This document shows positions 52,775 through 60,935 of a DNA stretch of 64,000 bases, piece after piece (the stretch's first letter is position 1; every line of letters starts with the position of its first letter). The DNA is taken from positions 62,001 to 126,000 of the forward strand of contig DAXT01000018.1 of assembly GCA_002506535.1 (NCBI GenBank). Reading direction: 5' to 3'. This DNA is from Methanothrix harundinacea (GTDB lineage Archaea; Halobacteriota; Methanosarcinia; Methanotrichales; Methanotrichaceae). The notes below the pieces were generated by a model. The model saw only the letters and a list, made by a program, of their open reading frames with translations. It made no database searches and was not told the origin of the DNA. The translations under genes were made by a program, and so were the position numbers.

Positions 52775-54213
52775 CGGTAAAACCTCCTCTCGATCACGAT
52801 CCCGCCGATCAGCGCCGCCAGCAGAACGGCGAGGATGTTTGCGACCGTTACCGCTGAGTATATCGGGTATTTGACGATCTTAGGGTTGATCGCGCCACCC
52901 GAGAGGAGGTCGGTCTCCTCCCTCGAGTTCTGGTCCGTCGCCGAGTACCTGAAGTAATATGCAAAGCTCTCGTCGGCGTCGGATACGTCGAAGGGAGGAA
53001 CGTCGAAGATGACCTCTTGCGCCTCCTCAGAGGCTCCGATGACCCTGGTATCCTGATACCTGTTGGGATGAGCCGGTGTGGTGGTGTACAGGTCAATTCT
53101 CAGGCTGCTCACCTCGGGGTTCTTCACCTTGAGGCTGAACCTGTAATTCTGCCACCAGAACCGGTTCTCGTCGGCGGGGACCGCGTCCGGATCCGAGACG
53201 TATATCTTGGGGCTCGGCAGGAGGGAGGGTCCGTAGAAGATCTCTGTCCTGTTGCTGTCGAGTCCGTCGTCGAAGGTGTAGTAGTAAGAGAAGTTCTTTC
53301 CGGCGTCCCCCTCTGCGAAGAGGCCGTACTGGCTAGCTATGAAGGTGACGTTCGTCCCCGTCTTCACAACTTGGGTCAGATTTCTCATCTCTCTATCCTG
53401 GTCGTCGAGGATGTGAAGGATGACGTTTATCATATCTCCGTCGGCATCGATGAACCTTGCCTCATACCGGATGGGGTCGTTGTACCTCGCCCTCGATGGG
53501 TCGACTCTGATCCTCTCAGCGTCCGCTTCCGGGGGGCTGTTGACCAGGTCCAGCTCGAGGACGCTGTAATAATTATCCTGCTGGTAGGGCTTTGCATACA
53601 TCGTGTCGGTGTAGTAGGTGTTGTGCATGTCGTTGAACCATATCCGGAAGGTGGCGTTCCCCACCTCCTTAGAATCGTCGAAGGGGGTTATGGCGGACCA
53701 GTCCCTGACGGTGGCGTTGGTCTTCTCGTTGTACTCGTTTGCGAGGATGATCCTCTGACCCCCGATCCTGGTGAACTCCTTCTCGCCGGGACCCTTAGCC
53801 TCCAGCCAGAGGTACACGTCAGACCGGACCTCGATGGGGTTCTCGTTCTTCACCCAGGCGTAAATATCCAGCTCGTCGTTTCTCGTGATATCTCCCTTCC
53901 CCGAGGGGTACCATATCAGGACTGTGGGGCTCTTGTATTCCTTCGGCGGGACGAAGGGTATATGGAGGAGCTTTTTCAGGTACTCGAACTTGGTGGGTTC
54001 GTCCTGCTTCCACTTCTCCATGTTTCCGATCATGTTATCCAGATCCAGCTGCACGACCCTCCTGCTGCTGCTGGAGCTGCTCGGCTCCCCCCCGCTGCTC
54101 CCGCCGCTGGATGAGGGGGTCGGTTTGGGAGGCGATGGGCTCACCCCCTGGGCCTCGGCCGCCAGGGGGAGGAGGAGCAGAATTATGATGATGCATGCCG
54201 CAAATATCTTCAT
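52771..54213 (-). CDS. Exported membrane-anchored protein with Ig-like domains
   Basis: A 480-residue protein with signal peptide 1-21 (LLPLAAEAQG) and a Ser/Pro/Gly-rich linker, 22-52. Two or three beta-sandwich domains follow (for example SPTVLIWYPSGKGDITRNDE; EARFIDADGDMINVILHILD; FRYSATDQNSREETDL), with many N-glycosylation sequons. One C-terminal helix (VANILAVLLAALIGGIVIER) ends in RRFYR. It is therefore a surface protein held by its tail. It is translationally coupled to the membrane protein gene that follows. Confidence 0.78.
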   Translation of the reverse strand: MKIFAACIIIILLLLPLAAEAQGVSPSPPKPTPSSSGGSSGGEPSSSSSSRRVVQLDLDNMIGNMEKWKQDEPTKFEYLKKLLHIPFVPPKEYKSPTVLIWYPSGKGDITRNDELDIYAWVKNENPIEVRSDVYLWLEAKGPGEKEFTRIGGQRIILANEYNEKTNATVRDWSAITPFDDSKEVGNATFRIWFNDMHNTYYTDTMYAKPYQQDNYYSVLELDLVNSPPEADAERIRVDPSRARYNDPIRYEARFIDADGDMINVILHILDDQDREMRNLTQVVKTGTNVTFIASQYGLFAEGDAGKNFSYYYTFDDGLDSNRTEIFYGPSLLPSPKIYVSDPDAVPADENRFWWQNYRFSLKVKNPEVSSLRIDLYTTTPAHPNRYQDTRVIGASEEAQEVIFDVPPFDVSDADESFAYYFRYSATDQNSREETDLLSGGAINPKIVKYPIYSAVTVANILAVLLAALIGGIVIERRFYR

Positions 54214-54214
54214 A

Positions 54215-56215
54215 TCAAACCCCGACCGGCGTGAAGTCTACCTCCAGATGGTAGGGGTATCCTATCCACTCCAGCCTCTTCCACTCGGCCGATTCAGAGA
54301 CGTAGACCTTTGGATCGTTTGCCAGGGTCCAGACGGTCCGGTCCATGGTGGTTACGAGATCGACGGATAGTCTATTCAGAGATGAGCGGACCTCAACCCC
54401 GTAGATGTATACGTACTCGCCCCGGACGTTGTCGTAGGTCACGTTCCAGGTCTTATTTCTGAAGTTTGCTACCATATCTGGGCCGGAGTATCCTTCCTCG
54501 CCGTCCAGGAACCTGGTTCCAGAGAGGAACCTGAACCTCGACTCGCCGAGGAACGGCTCTTCGAAGGGAAGCCTATCTATGGTGAAGTTGATGGACCTCT
54601 CGGTGATGTTCAAGCTCTGGGGCTTGGCTGCCTCGATCCAGCTCTTTCGGACGGGATCGTAAACCTCCAGCTTCACCACCAGGGATTCTGTGCTCTCCGG
54701 AGCGTACATCTCCATCGTATAGACGTAGGGAGTTCGAAGGAGCCTCTCCCTCGGCGGGTGGAACGTGGCGTCCCAGGAACCGAGAGATCCGTTGCCGGGT
54801 GATACTCTTCCAGAGATCGACTCCTTGAAGAGGTGTGGTCCCTGGAAGATCGATGGTGGTGAAGCCACCCTTATGAACCTGTAGCTGACGCTTCCGGCGA
54901 CGTCTCCCTCGAAGGATAAGTCCCTCCAGCTGATCAGAGGGTCGCCGTTGTAGGTGGCGATCCCCTGACTTCTCCAGATCCCGGACTCTGGCTCGCTCGT
55001 CTGAAGCTCTATATCACAGACGGGAAGGGCGGTCTCGACCTCCACAGAGTAGGTGTACCGAGATACTGTGCTCCCCCTCTCTGGAGTGACGGTGTTGTTC
55101 TGATACCTTATCAGGACGATCTCGGGCCCCAGGTAGACCTTCCCCTCTTCCTCGCGGCTGGTCCCCAGGGGGCTCTCGGATCCGGGGTAATAGAAGCTGA
55201 AGTAGTAAGATGAAGTGCCCTCCGAGCCGATAGTCTCGCTAGGGCTGACACCGGTCCATTCCATCCTCTGCCAGCGGGTTGCTTCGTTGTACCTCTTCTT
55301 CCCGGCGAGCCTGAACTGGTTCTGATCTATGTCCCATACGTTGAGGCCGACGTCCAGGCTCTTTGAGCCCTTGAAATCGAGGGTGTAGGTGAAGGGCGAC
55401 CCCGAGAAGCCGTCTATCGGGCTTACGGTGGCGTTCTCGTATTCGTATTCCACGGGCCAGAAGGGCCCCTCGAATACCTCGGTCTGCTTTCTTCCCACGA
55501 ACCTGTAGTGGGCACCGATGAAGTCAAAGTCCAGGGAGACGTTCTCCCACCTCAGGGTCTGCCAGGCGCCGATGCTGGTGTAGTTGATGGCCCCCAAATC
55601 CTTCCAGGGGCCTATAACCTCGGGGGCGACCTGGAGGGATACCGCGTCCTCGGCGCTCGAGAAGACGTCGATCCGATAGCTGTAAAGGGTCTCGTCGGTG
55701 CCCATCTTTGGAGATACCTCAGCGTTCTTGTAGACGGTGATCATCTTGATGAGGGACGGCTCGCCGTCGTAGCTCTCACGGGTCACGGGATCTCCGACGA
55801 GGGGAGTTATCAACACCCTGTACCAGACTTTATCCCAGATGCTGGTGTCGTTATCGTCCGTCGCCCATCTGCCGAAGGCTCCCCGGCTCATCTCCGGGGA
55901 TCTGAAGTTGACGTTGAAGCTGACGTCTTGGGACGAGCGGGCTGTGAGGCTGATGTCAAAGTTGTATTTCTTTGACGCGGAGTAATCGGTGTAGTCTGGT
56001 CCCACCTCCAGCTCCACCACGTACCGCATGGGGTTGTTCATCGCATTTGTCAGGTGGACTTTGTAGACTATGGGCTGGTTGACGTTGTAGGGCATATTCG
56101 CGGTGCCGACCTGATGGAAGCTCACCGAAGCTTCCGTCTGGCCAAGGGCTGGAGCCAGAATCAGCGTCGCCACGATAAAAACAAGGAGCGAGCGTCTTGG
56201 AGACATCAATCCCAA
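54215..56215 (-). CDS. Large exported repeat protein heading the tubulin-like operon
   Basis: A 666-residue protein with a signal peptide ending near ALGQTEAS (residues 8-28) and no C-terminal membrane helix. The body is a series of beta domains of about 90-110 residues. Each starts with a valine-rich strand, then a proline and an aromatic YxYxVxV-like strand (VSPKMGTDETLYSYRIDVFS; VSPIDGFSGSPFTYTLDF; VTPERGSTVSRYTYSVEVET; RTPYVYTMEMYAP), and ends with KRLEW/RRLxW-like tryptophans. The domains may bind the envelope or each other. It is the first gene of the operon and separated from the next by only 1 bp. Confidence 0.75.
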   Translation of the reverse strand: MGLMSPRRSLLVFIVATLILAPALGQTEASVSFHQVGTANMPYNVNQPIVYKVHLTNAMNNPMRYVVELEVGPDYTDYSASKKYNFDISLTARSSQDVSFNVNFRSPEMSRGAFGRWATDDNDTSIWDKVWYRVLITPLVGDPVTRESYDGEPSLIKMITVYKNAEVSPKMGTDETLYSYRIDVFSSAEDAVSLQVAPEVIGPWKDLGAINYTSIGAWQTLRWENVSLDFDFIGAHYRFVGRKQTEVFEGPFWPVEYEYENATVSPIDGFSGSPFTYTLDFKGSKSLDVGLNVWDIDQNQFRLAGKKRYNEATRWQRMEWTGVSPSETIGSEGTSSYYFSFYYPGSESPLGTSREEEGKVYLGPEIVLIRYQNNTVTPERGSTVSRYTYSVEVETALPVCDIELQTSEPESGIWRSQGIATYNGDPLISWRDLSFEGDVAGSVSYRFIRVASPPSIFQGPHLFKESISGRVSPGNGSLGSWDATFHPPRERLLRTPYVYTMEMYAPESTESLVVKLEVYDPVRKSWIEAAKPQSLNITERSINFTIDRLPFEEPFLGESRFRFLSGTRFLDGEEGYSGPDMVANFRNKTWNVTYDNVRGEYVYIYGVEVRSSLNRLSVDLVTTMDRTVWTLANDPKVYVSESAEWKRLEWIGYPYHLEVDFTPVGV

Positions 56216-56349
56216 ATAACCACCACGATTTCCATGGATCTCTTCGAGTTACCTTTCGGTCTATTTGAGATATATCTATTAAATGTTAACGGATGAATCG
56301 ACTGCATATTGGAGCCAAAAGAGTGGCGGAGCCAGAGGGGCAGCGGGCG

Positions 56350-57489
56350 TTACCCGTCGATCGCCCTGCTGGCCGCCTCTACCCCGGCACCCAATCTCGG
56401 TATAACGCCCTCCTTCGCCAGGACCAGCTCCAGGGTCTGGATCGTCCTGAGAACGTCCGCCTCGGTGCAGGCGCCCATGGTACCTATCCTGAATATCTTC
56501 CCCTTCAGCCCTTCCTGGCCGCCGGATATGACGACGCCGCGTTTTCGCATACCGCCGCGAAGCTGGCCGTCGGTGATCCCATCAGGCATCTTCATGGCGG
56601 TGACGGTGTTGGAGTAGGTGGTGTGCTCGTTCACCCGGGGGAAGATCTCGATATCCAGGGCCGATGCCGCCTCCCTCACCCCTTTTGCGAGCCCGGCCAT
56701 CCGGGCCCGTCTCTCAGGGAAGCCCTCTTCTGCGGCCATGTTTAGCGCCTCCTGGAGGGCGTAGAAGAGGGAGACCGCCGGGGTGTAAGGCGTCTGGTTC
56801 TTCTTCGCCTTATCGAGGTGGGCCTTGAGGTCGGTGTAGTAGCCGCCTTTCCCGTCCTCCAGCATCTCCTCTGCCCTCTTGCTGACGGTGACCATGGCGA
56901 GCCCCGGCGGGACCGCGAGGCACTTCTGAGATCCTGTGATGGCGATATCGATCCCCCACTCGTCGGTGAGAAAATCGTTTCCTCCGACGGAGGATATCCC
57001 GTCGACGATGAAGAGGGCGTCGTACTTCCTTGCGAGCCTTCCGACCTCTTTGGCCGGGTTGACGATCCCGACGGAGGTCTCGTTGTGGACGATGGATACG
57101 GCCTTAGCCCCCTCTTCGAGGGCAGCCCCGATCCGGTCCAGGTCGAAGGGAGTCCCCCAGGGGAACTCCAGGAGGACGGCGGTCCCGTACCGGTCGCCGA
57201 GCTCTGTGAACCTCTCTCCGAACTTGCCGTTGGTGACGGTGACGATCTTATCCCCTTTGCCGATGATCCCGCCGACGGCCGCCTCCATGCCGGCGGTTCC
57301 GCTGCCGCTCAGGATCACGGCGTCGTTCTCCGTCTCGAAGAGCGCCTTCAGCCGCGACCTGCAGTCTTCGTATATCTTCTCGAAGTCGGAGCTCCTGTGG
57401 CTGATCATAGGCTTCGACATCGCCCGCAGGACCCTCTGGGGCACCTTGACCGGTCCTGGGATCATGAGCAGCGTATCCTCGATATCCAA
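56350..57489 (-). CDS. Class V aminotransferase (serine/alanine-glyoxylate type)
   Basis: A 379-residue PLP enzyme. MIPGPVKVPQRVLRAMSKPM starts the family pattern; LSGSGTAGMEAAVGG binds phosphate, and the Schiff-base lysine is in ITGSQKCLAVPPG near residue 190. Archaeal homologues are annotated as serine-pyruvate, alanine-glyoxylate or aspartate aminotransferases; the amino donor cannot be chosen here. It is followed upstream by rnhB on the same strand with a 33-bp gap. Confidence 0.9.
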   Translation of the reverse strand: MDIEDTLLMIPGPVKVPQRVLRAMSKPMISHRSSDFEKIYEDCRSRLKALFETENDAVILSGSGTAGMEAAVGGIIGKGDKIVTVTNGKFGERFTELGDRYGTAVLLEFPWGTPFDLDRIGAALEEGAKAVSIVHNETSVGIVNPAKEVGRLARKYDALFIVDGISSVGGNDFLTDEWGIDIAITGSQKCLAVPPGLAMVTVSKRAEEMLEDGKGGYYTDLKAHLDKAKKNQTPYTPAVSLFYALQEALNMAAEEGFPERRARMAGLAKGVREAASALDIEIFPRVNEHTTYSNTVTAMKMPDGITDGQLRGGMRKRGVVISGGQEGLKGKIFRIGTMGACTEADVLRTIQTLELVLAKEGVIPRLGAGVEAASRAIDG

Positions 57490-57522
57490 ATCTTATCCCT
57501 CAACCCAACAACACCAGGAAGC

Positions 57523-58155
57523 CTATATAAACCTAGCTTTTATCCTCTCTGCCGTCTTCCAGCTCTTTCTTGCGAAGGGCGGAAGGTCGCCGTGTTCTCT
57601 AACCCAGCCTTCGAGGAACTGGACGGTGGCCGGGTCTGACGGGTATCCGCTCCCGATCTCTTTTCCGACGGCCGCCTCGATCTCCTTCACCGACCGGTCC
57701 CTATTCACCTTGGCGAGGATCGATGCGGCGGCCACCACGGAGTGATTCTTATCTGCCCTGTGCTCGGCGACGACCTCCATCTCCGTTCGGCTCCCCTCCT
57801 TCACCCTTCTGGCGAACCGTTCGGGGTCGACGTCGGCGGCGTCCAGGATCGCCCTGTCCGCCGACAGCTTCTCCACCACCTTAGAGAAGCTCTTGACCAT
57901 GATCTCGTTCATCGTCATCAGCTGGCGGAGCTCGTCGATCACCTCCGGCCTCACCTCCAGGATGTATTTGTCGAGAACGATCTTCTCGATCTTTGGGGCG
58001 AGGGTCTCCCTCCTAGCTGGGGTGAGGAGCTTTGAGTCCTTCACCCCCAGGGCCGCAAGGTCGAAGAGCCGGTCCTCGTCGATGACCACCCCGGCTACGA
58101 ACATCGAGCCGATGACGGGACCCTTCCCCGCCTCGTCGGCGCCTAAAAATCGCAT
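57523..58155 (-). CDS. rnhB: Ribonuclease HII
   Basis: A 210-residue enzyme that cuts RNA in RNA-DNA hybrids and removes ribonucleotides from DNA. The catalytic aspartate-glutamate pair is in FLGADEAGKGPVIGSMFVAG at the start. Further acidic residues are in ILDAADVDPERF, and the basic loop is HRADKNHSVVAAASILAK. Length is normal for archaeal type 2 RNase H. It is probably cotranscribed with the aminotransferase. Confidence 0.95.
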   Translation of the reverse strand: MRFLGADEAGKGPVIGSMFVAGVVIDEDRLFDLAALGVKDSKLLTPARRETLAPKIEKIVLDKYILEVRPEVIDELRQLMTMNEIMVKSFSKVVEKLSADRAILDAADVDPERFARRVKEGSRTEMEVVAEHRADKNHSVVAAASILAKVNRDRSVKEIEAAVGKEIGSGYPSDPATVQFLEGWVREHGDLPPFARKSWKTAERIKARFI

Positions 58156-58223
58156 CGGTCATATGGTGGGGGCCGGTGGTATTTGAATCGATCGAAGATG
58201 AGGGAGAGGTGGGCCGAGATGAT

Positions 58224-60935
58224 CTATCCAGATCTCGGCTCCGCAGGTATCCCAAGGATCTCGACTCTTTTGACAATGGTTTCCATGACGGTTTTCAGCT
58301 CTTCAGAGCTGAAGGTCGCGACAGCTTGGAATTCGCCGCCCGCCCCATCTGAGATCTTTGTGAGATGGAGGTACTGCTTCTCTGAGGCGCTGAAGTTACT
58401 CTCGATCCCGAGACCAATCGTGAAGACCTTGTAGCCGGATTCATTAGCCTCAGATATGTATTCATCCAGCCTATTTCCGGGCTCAAACTCGCTGAACCCC
58501 GTAAGGAAGACGATGATCTTCGCCGAACCTTTCGACCACCCGTCAGCGTAGTCGCGCAGGACTGCGAGAGAGCCGTTGAGGCCTTCGTCGTAGTAGGTGA
58601 GGTCCGTCTCGACGCACATCTCGGACAGGTTATCCAAGATCTCAGCGAGACGGGCTTCGTTACCCACCAGGGGCGCAGGCCCAAAGAGGAGATCGCTTCT
58701 GTGGTCCCAGCTGACGATCGAGACGGTGGCGTTGCCGAAATGCGACCATGTCGAGACGATCTCGGCGCTCTCGTTGGGATCCAGGCGGTAGTACTTTCTC
58801 ATGCTGCCGGAGGTGTCGAGGGCGAAGACGATGAATGTGGCATTTGGTGGTAGGACCGTAACGTTCGAGGAGGTGTATGCCGAGACGTTGTACCCTGATT
58901 CAGGTTTACCATCAACTAGGACGAAGTTTGTCAAGACGCCCGACTCAGACCTGTTGATTCTGGCTTCGAGATAGATCGATCTGCTTTCAGAAGCGTTCAG
59001 TTCTCCCAGTTCCCAGGTGACGTTGTTCCTTGAGTTTGTGCCGTTATCCTTCGAGCTTACGTAATCGAGTCCTTCTGGCAGAGTGTCGGTTACCGTGACC
59101 GGTTTCAGGGTCGCGTTACCCGTGTTCGTGACGCCGATTGTGAAGTTGATCAGAGTGCCGTTAGATCCTGCTGAGACTTTAGAAGTCTTGTTCACCGATA
59201 TCGAGGCAATATTGATGGGAATGTCCTCTGAGTCGTTATCTGTAGCGTTGTAACCCGACTCAGGCTTGCCCTCGACCCGGACTACGTTGGTCAGGATACT
59301 GGACTCGGACATGTTGATCCTCGCTTTGATGTGTACCACCCTGGATCCTGATTTGTCCAGCCATCCCAGATCCCATGTGACGATGTTTTCCGAATGGTGA
59401 CCGTCATCTGTGGAGCCGATATAATCGAGTCCTTCAGGGAGAGAGTCGGTCAGGATTACCTGATCGAGGGTCGCGTTCCCTGTGTTCGTTACGTTGATGG
59501 TGAAGTTGACAAGAGTGCCGTTGTATCCCGATGAAGGGTTGGCGGTCTTTTTCACCGATATTGAGGCGGTATCGACGAGCACGTCTTCGGAGTCGCTCGA
59601 TGTAACGTTACTTCCCGAAGGTGGTGAGCCCGTAACCGTTACGTTATTGATCAGGTGGCCGAACTCTGAGCGGTTGATCCTCGCTTTGATGTGTACCACC
59701 CTGGATCCTGATTTGTCCAGCCATCCCAGATCCCATGTGACGATGTTTTCCGAATGGTGACCGTCATCCGTGGAGCCGATGTAATCGAATCCTTCGGGGA
59801 GAGAGTCGGTCAGCATTACCTGATCGAGGGTTGCGTTCCCTGTGTTCGTTACGTTGATGGTGAAGTTGACAAGAGTGCCGTTGTATCCCGATGAAGGGTT
59901 GGCAGTCTTGTTCACCGATATTGAGGCGGTATCGACGAGCACGTCTTCGGAGTCGCTCGATGTAACGTTACTTCCCGAAGGTGGTGAGCCCGTAACCGAT
60001 GCCTTATTGGTCAGATGGCCGAACTCTGAGCGGTTGATCCTCGCTTCGATGTGTACCACCCTGGATCCTGATTTGTCCAGCCATCCCAGATACCATGTGA
60101 CGATGTTTTCCGAATGGTGACCGTCATCTGTGGAGCCGATGTAATCGAGTCCTTCAGGGAGAGAGTCGGTCAGCATTACCTGATCGAGGGTCGCGTTCCC
60201 TGTGTTCGTTACGTTGATGGTGAAGTTGACAAGAGTGCCGTTGTATCCTAAAGAGATGTCGCAGTTTTTCTTCAACAAGATTGGTGGATTAAGACTGGTA
60301 TGCGTTCCGCCGGTATAAATGGACATATTCTCAAGAAGTTTCTGACCGTGCGGGTCATCACCGATATAGACCGTATTGATCTTGATTTTCTTGTCTTTGA
60401 TATCCTTGAGGGATCTCTTCAACGCACTGATACGAGGATTTTTCTCGTCATCAGGTTTTGGATCGTCTATTTCGAATCTGTATCGATCATTCTGATCAAA
60501 ACCCGTATAAATAACCCCGTCTGATAAGAATATTATTGATTTATCTGCCTCGTCTGACTTAGAAAACATACTTACAGACATATTTAAACATTTGCTGAGA
60601 TCCATATCTTCGGCGTTTATATTGGATCTCTTTATTTTTTCCAAGAATTCTTTATTAATATAATTATAAGATGACAGTTTATGTAAACGATATGTATTTT
60701 TATCTAAATATACTAAAAATCCGAACCTATGCCTGCCACCCAGCTCATCTACCAAGAGTAAAGCATGATCGAAACGTTCATGTCCAGGGTCCAAGTCCTT
60801 TATGCTTTTGGAGTTGTCTATCACCAAGACAAATTCCTGGCCCATTGAATCGTAGAATGATTCCCCCTCACCATATGCCATGAGGATAACGAAAAATATT
60901 GCGATGCTAATCGATGCCAGGCGTTTAACCATCAT
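58224..60935 (-). CDS. Surface protein with two vWA domains and DUF11 repeats
   Basis: A 903-residue exported protein with signal peptide 1-23. The first vWA domain, about 30-225, has the metal site DNSKS. Four DUF11-type repeats follow (about 230-690), each containing the pattern NFTINVTNTGNATL and GLDYIGSTDDG or a variant; these are typical stalk domains. The second vWA domain, about 700-890, has the site DTSGSM. Three repeats are nearly identical in DNA with a 360-bp period. The start overlaps the end of the gene before it by 4 bp. The role is probably adhesion or surface structure. Confidence 0.85.
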   Translation of the reverse strand: MMVKRLASISIAIFFVILMAYGEGESFYDSMGQEFVLVIDNSKSIKDLDPGHERFDHALLLVDELGGRHRFGFLVYLDKNTYRLHKLSSYNYINKEFLEKIKRSNINAEDMDLSKCLNMSVSMFSKSDEADKSIIFLSDGVIYTGFDQNDRYRFEIDDPKPDDEKNPRISALKRSLKDIKDKKIKINTVYIGDDPHGQKLLENMSIYTGGTHTSLNPPILLKKNCDISLGYNGTLVNFTINVTNTGNATLDQVMLTDSLPEGLDYIGSTDDGHHSENIVTWYLGWLDKSGSRVVHIEARINRSEFGHLTNKASVTGSPPSGSNVTSSDSEDVLVDTASISVNKTANPSSGYNGTLVNFTINVTNTGNATLDQVMLTDSLPEGFDYIGSTDDGHHSENIVTWDLGWLDKSGSRVVHIKARINRSEFGHLINNVTVTGSPPSGSNVTSSDSEDVLVDTASISVKKTANPSSGYNGTLVNFTINVTNTGNATLDQVILTDSLPEGLDYIGSTDDGHHSENIVTWDLGWLDKSGSRVVHIKARINMSESSILTNVVRVEGKPESGYNATDNDSEDIPINIASISVNKTSKVSAGSNGTLINFTIGVTNTGNATLKPVTVTDTLPEGLDYVSSKDNGTNSRNNVTWELGELNASESRSIYLEARINRSESGVLTNFVLVDGKPESGYNVSAYTSSNVTVLPPNATFIVFALDTSGSMRKYYRLDPNESAEIVSTWSHFGNATVSIVSWDHRSDLLFGPAPLVGNEARLAEILDNLSEMCVETDLTYYDEGLNGSLAVLRDYADGWSKGSAKIIVFLTGFSEFEPGNRLDEYISEANESGYKVFTIGLGIESNFSASEKQYLHLTKISDGAGGEFQAVATFSSEELKTVMETIVKRVEILGIPAEPRSG
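59341..60240. repeat. 360-bp tandem repeats inside the vWA/DUF11 gene
   Basis: The segment starting CCTGGATCCTGATTTGTCCA recurs at 59341, 59701 and 60061, a strict 360-bp (120-codon) period. Copies differ at only a few positions across most of their length, far less than the fourth, diverged repeat. Recent duplication or gene conversion is indicated. Confidence 0.85.

Noticed and set aside
53017..54114. 365-codon plus-strand frame
   Set aside because: It is antisense to the exported Ig-like protein; valine and glycine richness is a mirror of its codons.
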